Below, in pieces: positions 48,717-58,978 of a stretch of DNA of 64,000 bases. The stretch is from Streptacidiphilus jeojiense (GTDB lineage: Bacteria; Actinomycetota; Actinomycetes; Streptomycetales; Streptomycetaceae): positions 1 through 64,000 of the forward strand of contig NZ_JOEH01000002.1 in assembly GCF_000719095.1 (NCBI RefSeq), given 5' to 3'. The notes beneath the pieces were generated by a model. That model made no database searches, was not told the DNA's origin, and was given only the letters and a program-made list of their open reading frames with translations. Position 1 is the first letter of the stretch. Each line of letters begins with the position of its first letter. Made by a program: the position numbers and the translations under genes.

Positions 48717-49946
48717 CTAGCCGCCGAACTCCTGGAGGCCCTTGCGGGCCTGGTCCAGCAGTTCCTGGCGGCCGGCCAGCTCCTTCTCGAGCTTGGCCAC
48801 CCGGGAGGAGTCGTTGCGGGCTTGGGCGGCGGCGATCTGCTGCTGCAGCTTGTCGACGGCCGCCTGCAGCAGACCCGTCATGCCCTCGGCACGAGCCCTC
48901 GCCTCGGGGTTGCTGCGCTGCCACTCGGCCTCCTCGGCCTCGCGGATCGCGCGCTCCACCGTGTGCAGCCGCCCCTCCAGCTTCGGCCGGGCGTCGCGCG
49001 GCACATGGCCGATCTCCTCCCACCGCTCGGCCACCGACCGGTAGGTCGCCTTGGCCGCCTTGAGGTCGCCCACCGGCAGCAGCGTCTCGGCCTCGACCAC
49101 CAGCGCCTCCTTGAGCACGAGATTCTCGCGCTCGCCGGCGTCGCGCTCGTCGAACACCGCCGACCTGGCCTGGAAGAAGACGTCCTGCGCGCCCCGGAAC
49201 CGGGCCCACAGCTCGTCCTCGGCCTCGCGCTGGGCGCGCCCCGCCGCCTTCCACTCGGTCATCAGCTCGCGGTAGCGGGCCGCCGTCGCTCCCCAGTCGG
49301 TCGAGGACGACAGCGACTCGGCCTCCTTGGCCAGCTTCTCCTTGGCCTGGCGGGCCTCGTCCCGCTGCTGGTCCAGCGTCGCGAAGTGGGCCTTGCGGCG
49401 CTTGGAGAACGTCGAGCGGGCGTGCGAGAAGCGGTGCCAGAGCTCGTCGTCCGACTTGCGGTCCAGCCGCGGCAGGCCCTTCCAGGTGTCCACCAGCGCG
49501 CGCAGCCGGTCCCCGGCGTCGCGCCACTGCGTCGACTCCGCCAGCTGCTCCGCCTCGGCGACCAGCGCGTCCTTGGCGGTCCTGGCCTCCTCCTGGGCCT
49601 TGGCCCGAGCCGCCTTGCGCTCCTCGCGGCGGCTGTCCACCTCGCCCACCAGCGCCTGCAGGCGCTTGGCGAGGGCCTCCAGGTCGCCGACCGCATGCCC
49701 CTCGGCCACCTGCGCCTGCAGGTGCTCGATGGCGGTCATGGCGTCCTTGGTCGCCAGGTCCGTGGTCCGGACCCGGCGCTCCAGCAGACCGATCTCGACG
49801 GCGATGCCCTCGTACTTCCGGGTGAAGTAGGCGAGAGCCTCGTCGGGGGAGCCTGCCTGCCACGAACCGACGACGCGTTCGCCATCGGCCGTCCGCACGT
49901 AGACGGTCCCCTCGTCGTCGACACGGCCCCACGGGTCGCTGGTCAC
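48717..49946 (-). CDS. DUF349 domain protein, coiled-coil repeat protein
   Basis: 409 residues from the GTG at 49946, where GGAGGAGG lies 5 bases upstream. Three to four repeats of about 75 residues, each with a W-K/E-x-x-G or W-R-x-A-x-R segment and a closing W-x-R-F/H-R-F (DELWHRFSHAR, DELWARFRGAQ), match the DUF349 repeat. The ends are predicted coiled coils (AAVDKLQQQIAAAQARND). Function unknown; distant relatives are linked to stress and septum processes. It is convergent with rel. Confidence 0.85.
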   Translation of the reverse strand: MTSDPWGRVDDEGTVYVRTADGERVVGSWQAGSPDEALAYFTRKYEGIAVEIGLLERRVRTTDLATKDAMTAIEHLQAQVAEGHAVGDLEALAKRLQALVGEVDSRREERKAARAKAQEEARTAKDALVAEAEQLAESTQWRDAGDRLRALVDTWKGLPRLDRKSDDELWHRFSHARSTFSKRRKAHFATLDQQRDEARQAKEKLAKEAESLSSSTDWGATAARYRELMTEWKAAGRAQREAEDELWARFRGAQDVFFQARSAVFDERDAGERENLVLKEALVVEAETLLPVGDLKAAKATYRSVAERWEEIGHVPRDARPKLEGRLHTVERAIREAEEAEWQRSNPEARARAEGMTGLLQAAVDKLQQQIAAAQARNDSSRVAKLEKELAGRQELLDQARKGLQEFGG

Positions 49947-50127
49947 AGCGCCTCCTCCATATGGTGACCCTTCGCCCTGGGGGAGGGCCACCGTCCACAG
50001 TTCATTGCCCGGCCGGCCCATCAACCAACAGTCCGCCGCCGGGACCACGCACCCTACAAGACGCCAACATAGGCGACCGGCACCGGTGCTGTCCGTATCC
50101 CGGCGGCGAAAACTGTCCCGCGCGCCG

Positions 50128-51006
50128 TCAGCTCTTCTTGGTCGTCACGGTGTTCATCGTGACGGTCTGCAGCGGGTTGCCGTCACCGGTGCCGTTGGCG
50201 TTGTTGGTGCCCGCCGCGGCGATCTTCTGGAGGGTGCTCAGGCCCCCGGTGATGGTCCCGAACGGGGTGTAGCTCGCGGACAGCGTGCTGTCCTTGTAGA
50301 CCAGGAAGAACTGGCTGCCGTTGGTGTTGGCGCCGGAGTTCGCCATCGCCACGGTGCCGGCCGGGTAGGTGCCGCCCTTGATCGAGGAGGCGGTCAGGTT
50401 CTCGTCCTTGAACTTGTAGCCGGGGCCGCCGGAGCCGGTGCCGGTCGGGTCGCCGCACTGCAGCACGTAGATCCCGGCGGTGGTCAGCCGGTGGCAGGTG
50501 ACGTGGTCGAAGAAGTGCTGACTCGCCAGGTAGACGAAGGAGTTGACGGTGTGCGGCGCGGCCGCGGCGTCCAGCTTGATGGTGATCGGGCCGCAGTTGG
50601 TGCTGATCGTGGCGGTGTAGGTCGACTTGGTGTCGATGGTCAGGGCCGGCTCGGTCTTCCACTGCTTGGTGGTCGCCTTGCCCGCGGCCGGGGTGGTGCA
50701 GCCGGCGACATGGGCGGAACCGGCCGCCGCTGCGGTCGCACTCGCGCTGGCCGTCGCGGTCGCCGAGGCCTTCGCGGTCACGGCCTTCTTGGGCTTGTCG
50801 CCCGCCCCGGTCGCCGCCCAGGCGCCGCCCGCGATCCCGGCCACCGCGAGCACCGACACGCCCACGATCGCGCTGTTCCTGCGGGTCTTCTTCACCGACG
50901 CCCGACGCCGCGCCACCTGGCGTTCGTACTTGAGCCGCTCCAGCTCCCGCCGCCGCTTCTCCTTGTCCTTGGGCAGGGGCTTGCTTGGCCTGTCGTTGGG
51001 TGCCAC
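50128..51006 (-). CDS. membrane-anchored peptidyl-prolyl cis-trans isomerase (cyclophilin type)
   Basis: 292 residues, GTG start. A basic N-terminus is followed by one membrane helix (45-65), a Ser/Ala/Thr-rich linker (75-97) and a cyclophilin domain (about 120-290) with FFDHVTCHRL, GTVAMANSGANTNGSQFF and TPFGTITGG. The catalytic Arg is in HRL. It should fold exported proteins at the outer face of the membrane, which suits its place close to secDF. The domain lies outside by topology. Confidence 0.93.
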   Translation of the reverse strand: MAPNDRPSKPLPKDKEKRRRELERLKYERQVARRRASVKKTRRNSAIVGVSVLAVAGIAGGAWAATGAGDKPKKAVTAKASATATASASATAAAAGSAHVAGCTTPAAGKATTKQWKTEPALTIDTKSTYTATISTNCGPITIKLDAAAAPHTVNSFVYLASQHFFDHVTCHRLTTAGIYVLQCGDPTGTGSGGPGYKFKDENLTASSIKGGTYPAGTVAMANSGANTNGSQFFLVYKDSTLSASYTPFGTITGGLSTLQKIAAAGTNNANGTGDGNPLQTVTMNTVTTKKS

Positions 51007-51223
51007 CGACCGTCACTCCTTCGCGTCCGCCGCAGCCCGTGCGGGGGATCTTCGTACCCGTTGGCCGCTCAGTGTAGGGATGGAATCTGTAAACGTGGTG
51101 TCAGGTCCCTACAAGCTGTTCCCGAGGGCCCGCGGCGAACAACGGGTTCGCGATCGTCCCTGCCCCGCCGGTAGGCTGCGCACAGACTTCTACCGTGCTC
51201 AGCCAGGACAAACAAGGACTCAC

Positions 51224-51934
51224 GTGTTCATCGCCGGTTTCCCCGCAGGGGCCTGGGGCACCAACTGCTACCTGGTCGCCCCCGCGGCCGGCGAGGAGTG
51301 CGTGATCGTCGACCCGGGGCACCAGGCCACCGCCGGGGTCGAGGAGGCCGTCCGCGAGCACGGGCTCAAGCCGGTCGCGGTGGTGCTCACGCACGGACAC
51401 ATCGACCACGTCGCCTCGGTGATGCCCATCTGCGGCGCACGCGGCATCCCGGCCTGGATCCACCCGGAGGACCGCTACATGCTGGCCGACCCGGAGCGGG
51501 CCCTCGGCCGCTCCTTCGGCGCGCAGCTGATGGGCGAGCTGACCGTCGGCGAGCCGGACGACCTGCGGATCCTGGAGGACGGCAGTGTGCTGGAGCTCGC
51601 CGGGCTGCGGCTCACCGTCGACCACGCCCCGGGCCATACCGGGGGGTCGGTGACCTTCAGGACCCCCGCCGCTCCGGAGCTGCCTCCGGTGCTGTTCTCG
51701 GGTGACCTGCTGTTCGCCGGCTCGGTAGGACGTACCGATCTCCCCGGAGGCGACCACGACGCCCTCCTGGAGTCGCTGGCCCGCGTGTGCCTGCCGCTCC
51801 AGGACGAGACCGTGGTGCTCTCCGGACACGGCCCCCAGACCACCATCGGCCGCGAGCGCGCGAGCAACCCCTACCTGCTCCAGGTAGCGGGCGCGGACGC
51901 CGCCGAGCCCGGCGCAGCGCGCCGGGGCATCTGA
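51224..51934 (+). CDS. MBL-fold metallo-hydrolase (glyoxalase II-like)
   Basis: 236 residues from the GTG at 51224 (AAGGA five bases before). Metal ligands: HGHIDH (55-60 region, THGHIDH), the His of APGHTGG, the Asp in FSGDLLF and the His in LSGHGP. Related to glyoxalase II and to hydrolases of small thioesters; the substrate is open. It precedes hisS, as in Mycobacterium. Confidence 0.9.
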   Translation: MFIAGFPAGAWGTNCYLVAPAAGEECVIVDPGHQATAGVEEAVREHGLKPVAVVLTHGHIDHVASVMPICGARGIPAWIHPEDRYMLADPERALGRSFGAQLMGELTVGEPDDLRILEDGSVLELAGLRLTVDHAPGHTGGSVTFRTPAAPELPPVLFSGDLLFAGSVGRTDLPGGDHDALLESLARVCLPLQDETVVLSGHGPQTTIGRERASNPYLLQVAGADAAEPGAARRGI

Positions 51935-51947
51935 TTCGAGACGAGAC

Positions 51948-53213
51948 GTGAGCAGCTCTTTCCAGGCCCCGAAGGGCACCTACGACATCCTGCCCGCCGA
52001 GGCCGCCACGGTGCTGGCGGTGCGTGAGGCGCTCGCGGCGCCGCTGCGCCGGGCCGGCTACGGCTACATCGAGACCCCGGTCTTCGAGGACATCAACCTC
52101 TTCTCGCGCGGCGTCGGCGAGTCCACCGACATCGTCAGCAAGGAGATGTTCACCCTCACCACGCTGGGGGGCGACAACCTGGCGCTGCGCCCCGAGGGCA
52201 CCGCCTCGGTGCTGCGGGCCACCCTGGAGGCCAACCTGCACCGGGTCGGCAACCTGCCGGTGAAGCTCTGGTACTCCGGCTCCCAGTATCGCTACGAGAA
52301 GCCGCAGAAGGGCCGCTACCGCCAGTTCTGGCAGGTCGGCGCCGAGGCCATCGGCGCGGAGGACCCGGCGCTGGACGCCGAGCTGATCATCCTGGCCTTC
52401 GACGCCTACCGCTCGCTGGGCCTGCGCGACTTCCGGATCCTGCTGAACAGCCTCGGCGACAAGCAGTGCCGGCCGGTCTACCGCGCCGCCCTGCAGGAGT
52501 TCCTGCGCGGGCTCGACCTGGACGCCGACACGGTCCGCCGGGCCGAGATCAACCCGCTGCGGGTGCTCGACGACAAGCGGCCCGAGGTGCAGAAGCAGCT
52601 GGTCGGCGCGCCGATGCTGGTCGACTACCTGTGCGAGGACTGCAAGGCCTACCACGAGCAGGTCCGGGCGGTCCTCACCGACGCCGGCGTCGCCTTCGAG
52701 GACGACACCAAGCTGGTCCGCGGGCTCGACTACTACACCCGCACTACCTTCGAGTTCGTCCACGACGGCCTGGGCTCGCAGTCCGCGGTCGGCGGCGGCG
52801 GGCGCTACGACGGGCTGTCCGAGATGATCGGCGGACCGGCGCTGCCCTCCGTGGGCTGGGCGCTGGGCGTGGACCGCACCGTGCTCGCGCTGGAGGTCGA
52901 GGGCATCGAACTGCCGGGCGCCGCGGCCTCCGACGTCTTCGCCGTGCCGCTCGGCGAGCAGGCCCGTACGGTCCTGTTCCGGACCGTCACCGAGCTGCGC
53001 CGGGCCGGCGTCAGCGCGGACATCGTCTTCGGCGGCAAGGGGCTCAAGGCCGCGATGAAGGCCGCCGACCGCTCCGGCGCGCGCTACGCGCTGGTCGCCG
53101 GGGACCGTGATCTCGCCGACGATCTGGTACAGCTCAAGGACCTCACCACCGGTGACCAGACCCCGGTCGCCCTGGACGCTCTCGTCACCACCCTCAAGGA
53201 GAAGCTCTCGTGA
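51948..53213 (+). CDS. hisS: histidine-tRNA ligase
   Basis: 421 residues, GTG start, 13 bases after the hydrolase gene. Class II enzyme: motif 2 in [20 protein letters not shown], the histidine motifs [15 protein letters not shown] and GGGGRYDGL, and an anticodon domain at about 325-421. Charges tRNA-His. Its stop overlaps the aspS start. Confidence 0.96.
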   Translation: MSSSFQAPKGTYDILPAEAATVLAVREALAAPLRRAGYGYIETPVFEDINLFSRGVGESTDIVSKEMFTLTTLGGDNLALRPEGTASVLRATLEANLHRVGNLPVKLWYSGSQYRYEKPQKGRYRQFWQVGAEAIGAEDPALDAELIILAFDAYRSLGLRDFRILLNSLGDKQCRPVYRAALQEFLRGLDLDADTVRRAEINPLRVLDDKRPEVQKQLVGAPMLVDYLCEDCKAYHEQVRAVLTDAGVAFEDDTKLVRGLDYYTRTTFEFVHDGLGSQSAVGGGGRYDGLSEMIGGPALPSVGWALGVDRTVLALEVEGIELPGAAASDVFAVPLGEQARTVLFRTVTELRRAGVSADIVFGGKGLKAAMKAADRSGARYALVAGDRDLADDLVQLKDLTTGDQTPVALDALVTTLKEKLS

Positions 53214-54976
53214 TCCGCAGCCATGAAGCCGGCACGCTCCGCCCGGAGCACGCCGGCACCACCGTGACCCTCGCAGGCTGGGTCGCCCGCCGCCGCGACC
53301 ACGGCGGTGTCGCCTTCATCGATCTGCGTGACGCCTCCGGCACCGTCCAGGTCGTGGTCCGCGACCTGGAGGCGGTGTCCGAGCTGCGCTCCGAGTGGTG
53401 CGTCAAGGTCGTCGGCGACGTCCGGATCCGCCCCGAGGGCAACGCCAACACCGAGATCCCGACCGGCGAGGTCGAGGTCGTGGTCAGCGAGTTGACGGTG
53501 CTCTCCGAGGCCGCCCCGCTGCCGTTCCAGGTCGCCGAGTACGAGCCCGGTTCGGTCAACGAGGAGGTGCGGCTCCGCTACCGCTACCTCGACCTGCGCC
53601 GCGAGGGCCCGGCCAAGGCGCTGCGGCTGCGCTCGCGCGCCACGCACCTGATCCGAACGGTGATGGAGGAGAACGGCTACCTCGACATCGAGACGCCGTA
53701 CCTGACCCGCTCCACCCCCGAGGGCGCCCGCGACTTCCTGGTCCCGGTCCGGCTGCAGCCCGGCCACTGGTACGCCCTGCCGCAGTCGCCGCAGCTGTTC
53801 AAGCAGCTGCTGATGGTGGCCGGGATGGAGCGGTACTACCAGATCGCCCGCTGCTTCCGGGACGAGGACTTCCGCGCGGACCGCCAGCCGGAGTTCACCC
53901 AGCTCGACGTCGAGGCCTCGTTCGTGGACCAGGAGGACATCCTGGAGCTGGGCGAGAAGCTGGTCACCCGGATCTGGAGCGAGGTGCACGGCTACGACGT
54001 GCCCACCCCGCTGCCCCGGCTGACCTACGCGGAGGCGATGTCCCGCTACGGCTCGGACAAGCCCGACGTCCGCTTCGGCAACGAGCTGACCGACCTGACC
54101 GAGTACTTCGCCGGCACCGAGTTCCGTGTCTTCCAGGCCCCCTACGTGGGCGCCGTGGTGATGCCCGGCGGCGCCTCGCAGCCGCGCAAGCAGCTGGACG
54201 CCTGGCAGGACTGGGCCAAGGCCCGCGGCGCCCGCGGCCTGGCCTACGTGCTGGTGGACGAGGACGGCTCGCTGCGCGGCCCGGTCGCCAAGAACCTCTC
54301 CGAGGCGCACCTGGCCGGGCTGGCCGAGGCGGCCGGTGCCAAGCCCGGCGACGCGGTGTTCTTCGCCGCGGGCAAGCGCACCGCCTCGCAGGAGCTGCTG
54401 GGCGCCGCACGGCTGGAGATCGGCCGCCGCTGCGAGCTGATCGACGAGTCGGCGTGGGCCTTCCTCTGGGTGGTCGACTTCCCGATGTTCGAGCCGATCG
54501 AGGACGACAAGGGCGAGTTCCAGGGCTGGCACGCGGTGCACCACCCCTTCACCGCGCCCACCGCCGAGTCCCTGGACACCTTCGACAAGGACCCCGGCAA
54601 CGCCCTCTCCAACGCCTACGACCTGGTGCTCAACGGCAGCGAGATCGGCGGCGGCTCGATCCGTATCCACCAGAAGGATGTGCAGAAGCGCGCCTTCGAC
54701 GCGATCGGCCTGAGCGAGGAGGAGGCCCAGTCCCAGTTCGGCTTCCTGCTCAACGCCTTCGACTTCGGCCCCCCGCCGCACGGTGGCATCGCCCTCGGCC
54801 TGGACCGCCTGGTCGCCCTGCTGGGCGGCTACGACACCATCCGCGACGTGATGGCCTTCCCGAAGACCAGCACCGGCGGCGACCCGCTCACCGGCGCCCC
54901 GACCCCGATCACCGCGCAGCAGCGCAAGGAAGCGGGCGTCGACGCCAAGCCCAAGAGCGAGCAGCCGGAGGCCTGA
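53210..54976 (+). CDS. aspS: aspartate-tRNA ligase
   Basis: 588 residues, GTG overlapping the hisS stop (GTGA). Order: OB-fold anticodon domain (1-105), class II core with [24 protein letters not shown] and [18 protein letters not shown], and the bacterial GAD insert (about 290-410). Whether it is discriminating (Asp only) or also charges tRNA-Asn depends on gatCAB, not in this window. Confidence 0.96.
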   Translation: MIRSHEAGTLRPEHAGTTVTLAGWVARRRDHGGVAFIDLRDASGTVQVVVRDLEAVSELRSEWCVKVVGDVRIRPEGNANTEIPTGEVEVVVSELTVLSEAAPLPFQVAEYEPGSVNEEVRLRYRYLDLRREGPAKALRLRSRATHLIRTVMEENGYLDIETPYLTRSTPEGARDFLVPVRLQPGHWYALPQSPQLFKQLLMVAGMERYYQIARCFRDEDFRADRQPEFTQLDVEASFVDQEDILELGEKLVTRIWSEVHGYDVPTPLPRLTYAEAMSRYGSDKPDVRFGNELTDLTEYFAGTEFRVFQAPYVGAVVMPGGASQPRKQLDAWQDWAKARGARGLAYVLVDEDGSLRGPVAKNLSEAHLAGLAEAAGAKPGDAVFFAAGKRTASQELLGAARLEIGRRCELIDESAWAFLWVVDFPMFEPIEDDKGEFQGWHAVHHPFTAPTAESLDTFDKDPGNALSNAYDLVLNGSEIGGGSIRIHQKDVQKRAFDAIGLSEEEAQSQFGFLLNAFDFGPPPHGGIALGLDRLVALLGGYDTIRDVMAFPKTSTGGDPLTGAPTPITAQQRKEAGVDAKPKSEQPEA

Positions 54977-54986
54977 CGGCTACGAC

Positions 54987-55029
54987 GCCAGTGCCCCGCC
55001 CGGTCGAAGCGACCGGGCGGGGCACTGGC
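54987..55029. terminator. bidirectional terminator between aspS and dctA
   Basis: Perfect 20-bp stem (54987-55006 with 55010-55029), 3-base loop, between convergent genes. Confidence 0.9.
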
Positions 55030-55047
55030 CTTCTCGGACCAGCTACG

Positions 55048-56430
55048 TCAACTGGCCTTCACCAGACCGGGTTCGAGCGCATGGCCCGGTTGGTCGGCCG
55101 GTAGCGGCTGGGCCACCGGGCTGCTCTCGTCGAACGGCAGCTCGCCGCTCAGCACCTTGTCGAGCCGGGCGTGGTCGAGCTCCTTGGTCCAGTGCCCGAT
55201 CAGCACGGTGGCCACGGCGTTGCCGGCGAAGTTGGTCAGGGCGCGGGCCTCGGACATGAAGCGGTCGATGCCCACGATCAGTCCGACGCCGTCCACCAGG
55301 GCCGGCTGGTGCGACTGCAGGCCGCCGGCCAGGGTGGCCAGCCCGGCGCCGGTGACCCCGGCAGCGCCCTTGCTGGCGATCACCATGAACAGCAGCAGTG
55401 AGATCTGCTCGCCCAGCGACAGCGGCCTGTCCATGGCCTGGGCGATGAAGATCGACGACATGGTCAGGTAGATCGCGGTGCCGTCGAGGTTGAAGCTGTA
55501 GCCGGCCGGGACGGTGATCCCGGCGACCGGGCGGCTCACACCGAGGTGCTCCATCTTGGCGATCAGCCGCGGCAGCGCGCTCTCGGACGAGGACGTGGAC
55601 AGGATCAGCAGGAACTCCCGGCCCAGGTAGCGCAGCAGTTGGAGGATGTTGACCCCGGCGGCCAGCCGCAGCAGCGCGCCGAGCACCACCAGGACGAAGA
55701 TCGCGCAGGTCAGGTAGAAGCCCAGCATGATGACGGCCAGGCTCTTCAGTGCGTCCACGCCGGTGGCGCCGACCACCGCGGCCATCGCGCCGAAGGCGCC
55801 CACCGGGGCCACCCACATGATCATCGACATGACCTTGAACACCAGGGCCTGGATGTGTTCGAGCCCGCGCAGCACCGGGGCGCCGACCGGGCCCAGCGAC
55901 TGCAGGGCGAAGCCCACCAGCAGCGCCACCAGGAGCGTCTGCAGTACCTGACCGCCCGTCAGCGCCGAGACCAGGGTGGTCGGGATGATGCCGAGCAGGA
56001 AGTCGCTGGTGCTCTCCGAGCCGCCCGCGGCCGCCTGGGCGTGGCCGGACTTGGCCAGGGCCTCGGTCAGGTGCAGCCCGCTGCCGGGCTCCAGCAGGTT
56101 GCCGACGACCAGGCCGAGGGCCAGCGCCACCGTCGACATGACCAGGAAGTAGCCCAGGGCCAGGCCGCCGACCTTGCCCACCTTGGCGGCCTTGGTCACC
56201 GAACCGATGCCCAGCACGATCGTGGTGAAGATGATCGGACTGATCATCATCTTGATCAGGTTCACGAAGCCGGTGCCGATCGGCTTCAGGTCCACCGCGA
56301 ACGAGGGCGCGGCCAGGCCCACCACGATCCCGGCCAGCACGGCCGCGATCACCAGCAGGTACAGGATGTGGGTGCGGCCGCCCGGACGTCTGCCCGCGGG
56401 CGGCGCTGCTGCGGTTGCCTCGGAGGTCAT
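55048..56430 (-). CDS. dctA: dicarboxylate:cation symporter (DctA/GltP family)
   Basis: 460 residues from the ATG at 56430 (AAAGGAG seven bases before); upstream in-frame codons lack a site. Family marks are STSSSESALPR (first re-entrant loop), GYSFNLDGTAIYL and SKGAAGVTGAG (second loop). Takes up C4-dicarboxylates such as succinate, fumarate and malate with protons or sodium. It is transcribed away from a DcuS/DcuR-like pair, which very probably controls it. The alternative substrate, glutamate or aspartate, is less likely for that reason. Confidence 0.93.
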   Translation of the reverse strand: MTSEATAAAPPAGRRPGGRTHILYLLVIAAVLAGIVVGLAAPSFAVDLKPIGTGFVNLIKMMISPIIFTTIVLGIGSVTKAAKVGKVGGLALGYFLVMSTVALALGLVVGNLLEPGSGLHLTEALAKSGHAQAAAGGSESTSDFLLGIIPTTLVSALTGGQVLQTLLVALLVGFALQSLGPVGAPVLRGLEHIQALVFKVMSMIMWVAPVGAFGAMAAVVGATGVDALKSLAVIMLGFYLTCAIFVLVVLGALLRLAAGVNILQLLRYLGREFLLILSTSSSESALPRLIAKMEHLGVSRPVAGITVPAGYSFNLDGTAIYLTMSSIFIAQAMDRPLSLGEQISLLLFMVIASKGAAGVTGAGLATLAGGLQSHQPALVDGVGLIVGIDRFMSEARALTNFAGNAVATVLIGHWTKELDHARLDKVLSGELPFDESSPVAQPLPADQPGHALEPGLVKAS

Positions 56431-56522
56431 GCTGCGGCTCCTTTGCCGGTCATACGGTCCGTCCCGGGTGGTGGGCCGGTTCCGACGACTATCGGCGCGG
56501 GCGTGGCGCGGGTCACGTTTGC

Positions 56523-56536
56523 GTTCATACTGTTCA
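56523..56536. promoter_or_regulatory. GTTCA direct repeat, possible response-regulator site
   Basis: Two GTTCA units nine bases apart (56523-56527 and 56532-56536) in the region between dctA and the sensor kinase gene. Place and spacing suit a tandem binding site for the adjacent regulator; no consensus is known to me for this organism. Confidence 0.35.
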
Positions 56537-56585
56537 CGGCCGCCGGGGGTTCGCAGCCGTCCGGCGAGCGGGCACACTTTGGCTC

Positions 56586-58238
56586 ATGTCCCCGCCACGA
56601 CGTCCGTCCCCGCCACGACGTCAGCGCCCCCGTCCCGCGCGGAGCCTCGCCGGACAGCTCTTCGCGGTCCAGGTGCTGATCGTGGCGCTGGTCGTGGCCG
56701 CCGGCGCGGTGCTGACCTACTGGCTCACCAGCGACCGCACCGAGCAGTCCGCCGAACGCCAGGTCACCGCGGTGGCCCGGGCGGTCGCCGACTCGCCGAC
56801 GGTGCGCTCGGGGGTGCTCTCGGCGGACCCCACCGCGGTGCTGCAGCCCTACGCCGACCGGGTCTGGCGGGACAGCGAGGCCGCCGTCGACTTCGTCACC
56901 ATCATGGACACCCACGGCATCCGCTGGACGCATCCCAACCCCGCGGAGATAGGCAAGCCCTTCCTCGGGCACATCGCCCCCGCCCTGGCCGGACGGACCT
57001 TCACCGAGACCTACACCGGGACCCTCGGCTCCTCGGTGCGGGCGGTCACCCCGGTCCTGGACGACCAGGGCAAGGTGGTCGCCCTGGTCAGCGTCGGGAT
57101 CAAGGTGCAGTCCGTGTCCGAGCAGCTCCGGGGCCCGGTCACGGCACTGGTCGCGGTCGCGGTCGCGGCGCTGCTGCTGGGCGCGCTGGGCAGCTGGCTG
57201 GCCAACCGCCGGCTGCGCCGGCACACCCACGGGATGGGCCCGGCCGAGCTCAGCCACCTCTACGAGTACCACCAAGCCACGCTGCACTCGGTCCGGGAGG
57301 GACTGCTGCTGCTGGACCGCGACGGCACGGTACTGCTGTGCAACGACGCCGCCCGCGAACTCCTGGCCCTGGAAGGGGAGGTGGAGGGCCGTCCGCTGGG
57401 GGACCTGGGCCTCCCGGAGCCGCTGTGCACGGCGATCGCGGGCCAGGACGCACTGCGCGACGAGGTGCAGCTCACCGCCGAGCGCGTGGTCGTCGTCAAC
57501 ACCTCCGCCATCGGCGACGGGCCCGCCCTGGGCACCGTGGTGACCCTGCGCGACCACACCGAGCTGCAGGCGCTGTCCGGCGAACTCGACTCGGTGCGCG
57601 GATTCGCCGACGCGCTGGGCGCCCAGGCGCACGAGGCGGCCAACCGGCTGCACGCGGTGGTCTCGCTGATCGAACTCGGCCGGCACCGGCAGGCGGTGGA
57701 GTTCGCCACCGCCGAGCTGGAACTGGCCCAGCAGCTCACCGACCGGGTCGTCGGCGCCGTCAGCGAGCCGGTGCTGGCCGCGCTGCTGCTGGGGAAGGCG
57801 GCACAGGCCGCCGAACGCGGGGTCGAGCTCACCATTACCGAAGACAGCCTGATCGACGACTCGCTGGCCGGCGCCGTCGGCGCCCGCGACCTGGTCACCC
57901 TGCTGGGCAACCTGATCGACAACGCCATGGACGCCGCCATCGAGGGCGCCGCCGGGAGCCCGCGGCCGCCCGAGGTCACCGTCACCGCCCGCAACGCCTC
58001 CGGCGAGCTGCTGCTCCGGGTCGCCGACACCGGACGCGGCATCGACCCCGACGCGGTGGAGAAGGTGTTCCGCCGCGGCTGGTCCACCAAGCAGCCGGGA
58101 CGCGGGCTGGGCCTCGCCCTGGTGGCGCAGACGGCGCGCCGCAACGGCGGCACCGTGGTCGCCGACAGCCCGGCCGGGACCGGCGCGGTGCTCACCGTCC
58201 GGATCCCGTTGCAGCACGCGGGAGTGGTGCCGCGATGA
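56586..58238 (+). CDS. sensor histidine kinase, DcuS/CitA type
   Basis: 550 residues. Membrane helices at about 25-46 and 183-205 flank an outer PAS-like sensor of about 135 residues (PASC/CitA fold; TIMDTHGIRWTHPNP), followed by an inner PAS (about 220-320), a dimerisation helix with His349 (QAHEAANRLH), and a HATPase domain with NLIDNAMDAA, DTGRGI and GRGLGLALV. Senses C4-dicarboxylates or citrate. The ATG at 56586 has only a weak ribosome site. Confidence 0.92.
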   Translation: MSPPRRPSPPRRQRPRPARSLAGQLFAVQVLIVALVVAAGAVLTYWLTSDRTEQSAERQVTAVARAVADSPTVRSGVLSADPTAVLQPYADRVWRDSEAAVDFVTIMDTHGIRWTHPNPAEIGKPFLGHIAPALAGRTFTETYTGTLGSSVRAVTPVLDDQGKVVALVSVGIKVQSVSEQLRGPVTALVAVAVAALLLGALGSWLANRRLRRHTHGMGPAELSHLYEYHQATLHSVREGLLLLDRDGTVLLCNDAARELLALEGEVEGRPLGDLGLPEPLCTAIAGQDALRDEVQLTAERVVVVNTSAIGDGPALGTVVTLRDHTELQALSGELDSVRGFADALGAQAHEAANRLHAVVSLIELGRHRQAVEFATAELELAQQLTDRVVGAVSEPVLAALLLGKAAQAAERGVELTITEDSLIDDSLAGAVGARDLVTLLGNLIDNAMDAAIEGAAGSPRPPEVTVTARNASGELLLRVADTGRGIDPDAVEKVFRRGWSTKQPGRGLGLALVAQTARRNGGTVVADSPAGTGAVLTVRIPLQHAGVVPR

Positions 58239-58924
58239 CGATCGACGTGCTGGTGGTCGAGGACGATCCGGTCGCCGCAGACGCGCATGCGCTCTACGTG
58301 GGACGCGCCCCCGGCTTCCGCTGCGTCGGCGCGGTGCACAGCGTGGGAGCGGCGCTGCGCTTCCTGGAGCGGCGCCGCGCCGAGGGCGACCCGGTGGCGC
58401 TGCTGCTGCTCGACCTCTACCTGCCGGACGGCCACGGCCTGGAACTGGTCGGACGGCTGCGGGCGGCCGGGCACGACGCCGACATCATCGCCGTCACCTC
58501 GGCCCGGGACCTGGCGACGGTGCGTCAGGCGGTGTCGGTCGGGGTGGTCCAGTACCTGCTGAAGCCCTTCGCCGCGGCCTCGCTGCGCAGCAAGCTGGAG
58601 CACTACGCCCGCTACCGGGCCTCGCTGGCCCGGGACGGCGAGGCGCTGGGCCAGGACGAGGTGGACCAGGCCTTCGCCGAACTGCGCTCGGCCGACCGCA
58701 GCACCCTGCCCAAGGGGCTGACCGGTGCCACCCTGGAGGCCGTCGCCGCGGTCCTGCGCCAGTCGGACGTCGGGCTGGCGGCCGCCGCGGTCGGCACCGC
58801 GGCCGGGGTCTCCAGGATCACCGCGCGCCGCTACCTGGAGTACCTGGTCGAGACCGGCCGTGCGGTCCGCGAGCCGCAGTACGGCAACGTGGGCAGACCC
58901 GAGCTCTGCTACCGGCCGCGGTGA
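58235..58924 (+). CDS. response regulator, DcuR/CitB family
   Basis: 229 residues, start overlaps the kinase stop (ATGA). Receiver domain 1-120 with acidic pocket Asp10/Asp11, phospho-acceptor Asp60 (LLLLDLYLPDG) and Lys110 (LLKPF). A linker leads to a helix-turn-helix output at about 165-220 (AAGVSRITARRYLEYLVETG) of the CitB/DcuR type. Likely controls the divergent dctA. Confidence 0.92.
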   Translation: MTIDVLVVEDDPVAADAHALYVGRAPGFRCVGAVHSVGAALRFLERRRAEGDPVALLLLDLYLPDGHGLELVGRLRAAGHDADIIAVTSARDLATVRQAVSVGVVQYLLKPFAAASLRSKLEHYARYRASLARDGEALGQDEVDQAFAELRSADRSTLPKGLTGATLEAVAAVLRQSDVGLAAAAVGTAAGVSRITARRYLEYLVETGRAVREPQYGNVGRPELCYRPR

Positions 58925-58978
58925 GCCCGGCCGCGGTGACCAGGCCGGAGTGTCGGAGCCAGGCAGTAGGGTCGTTGC

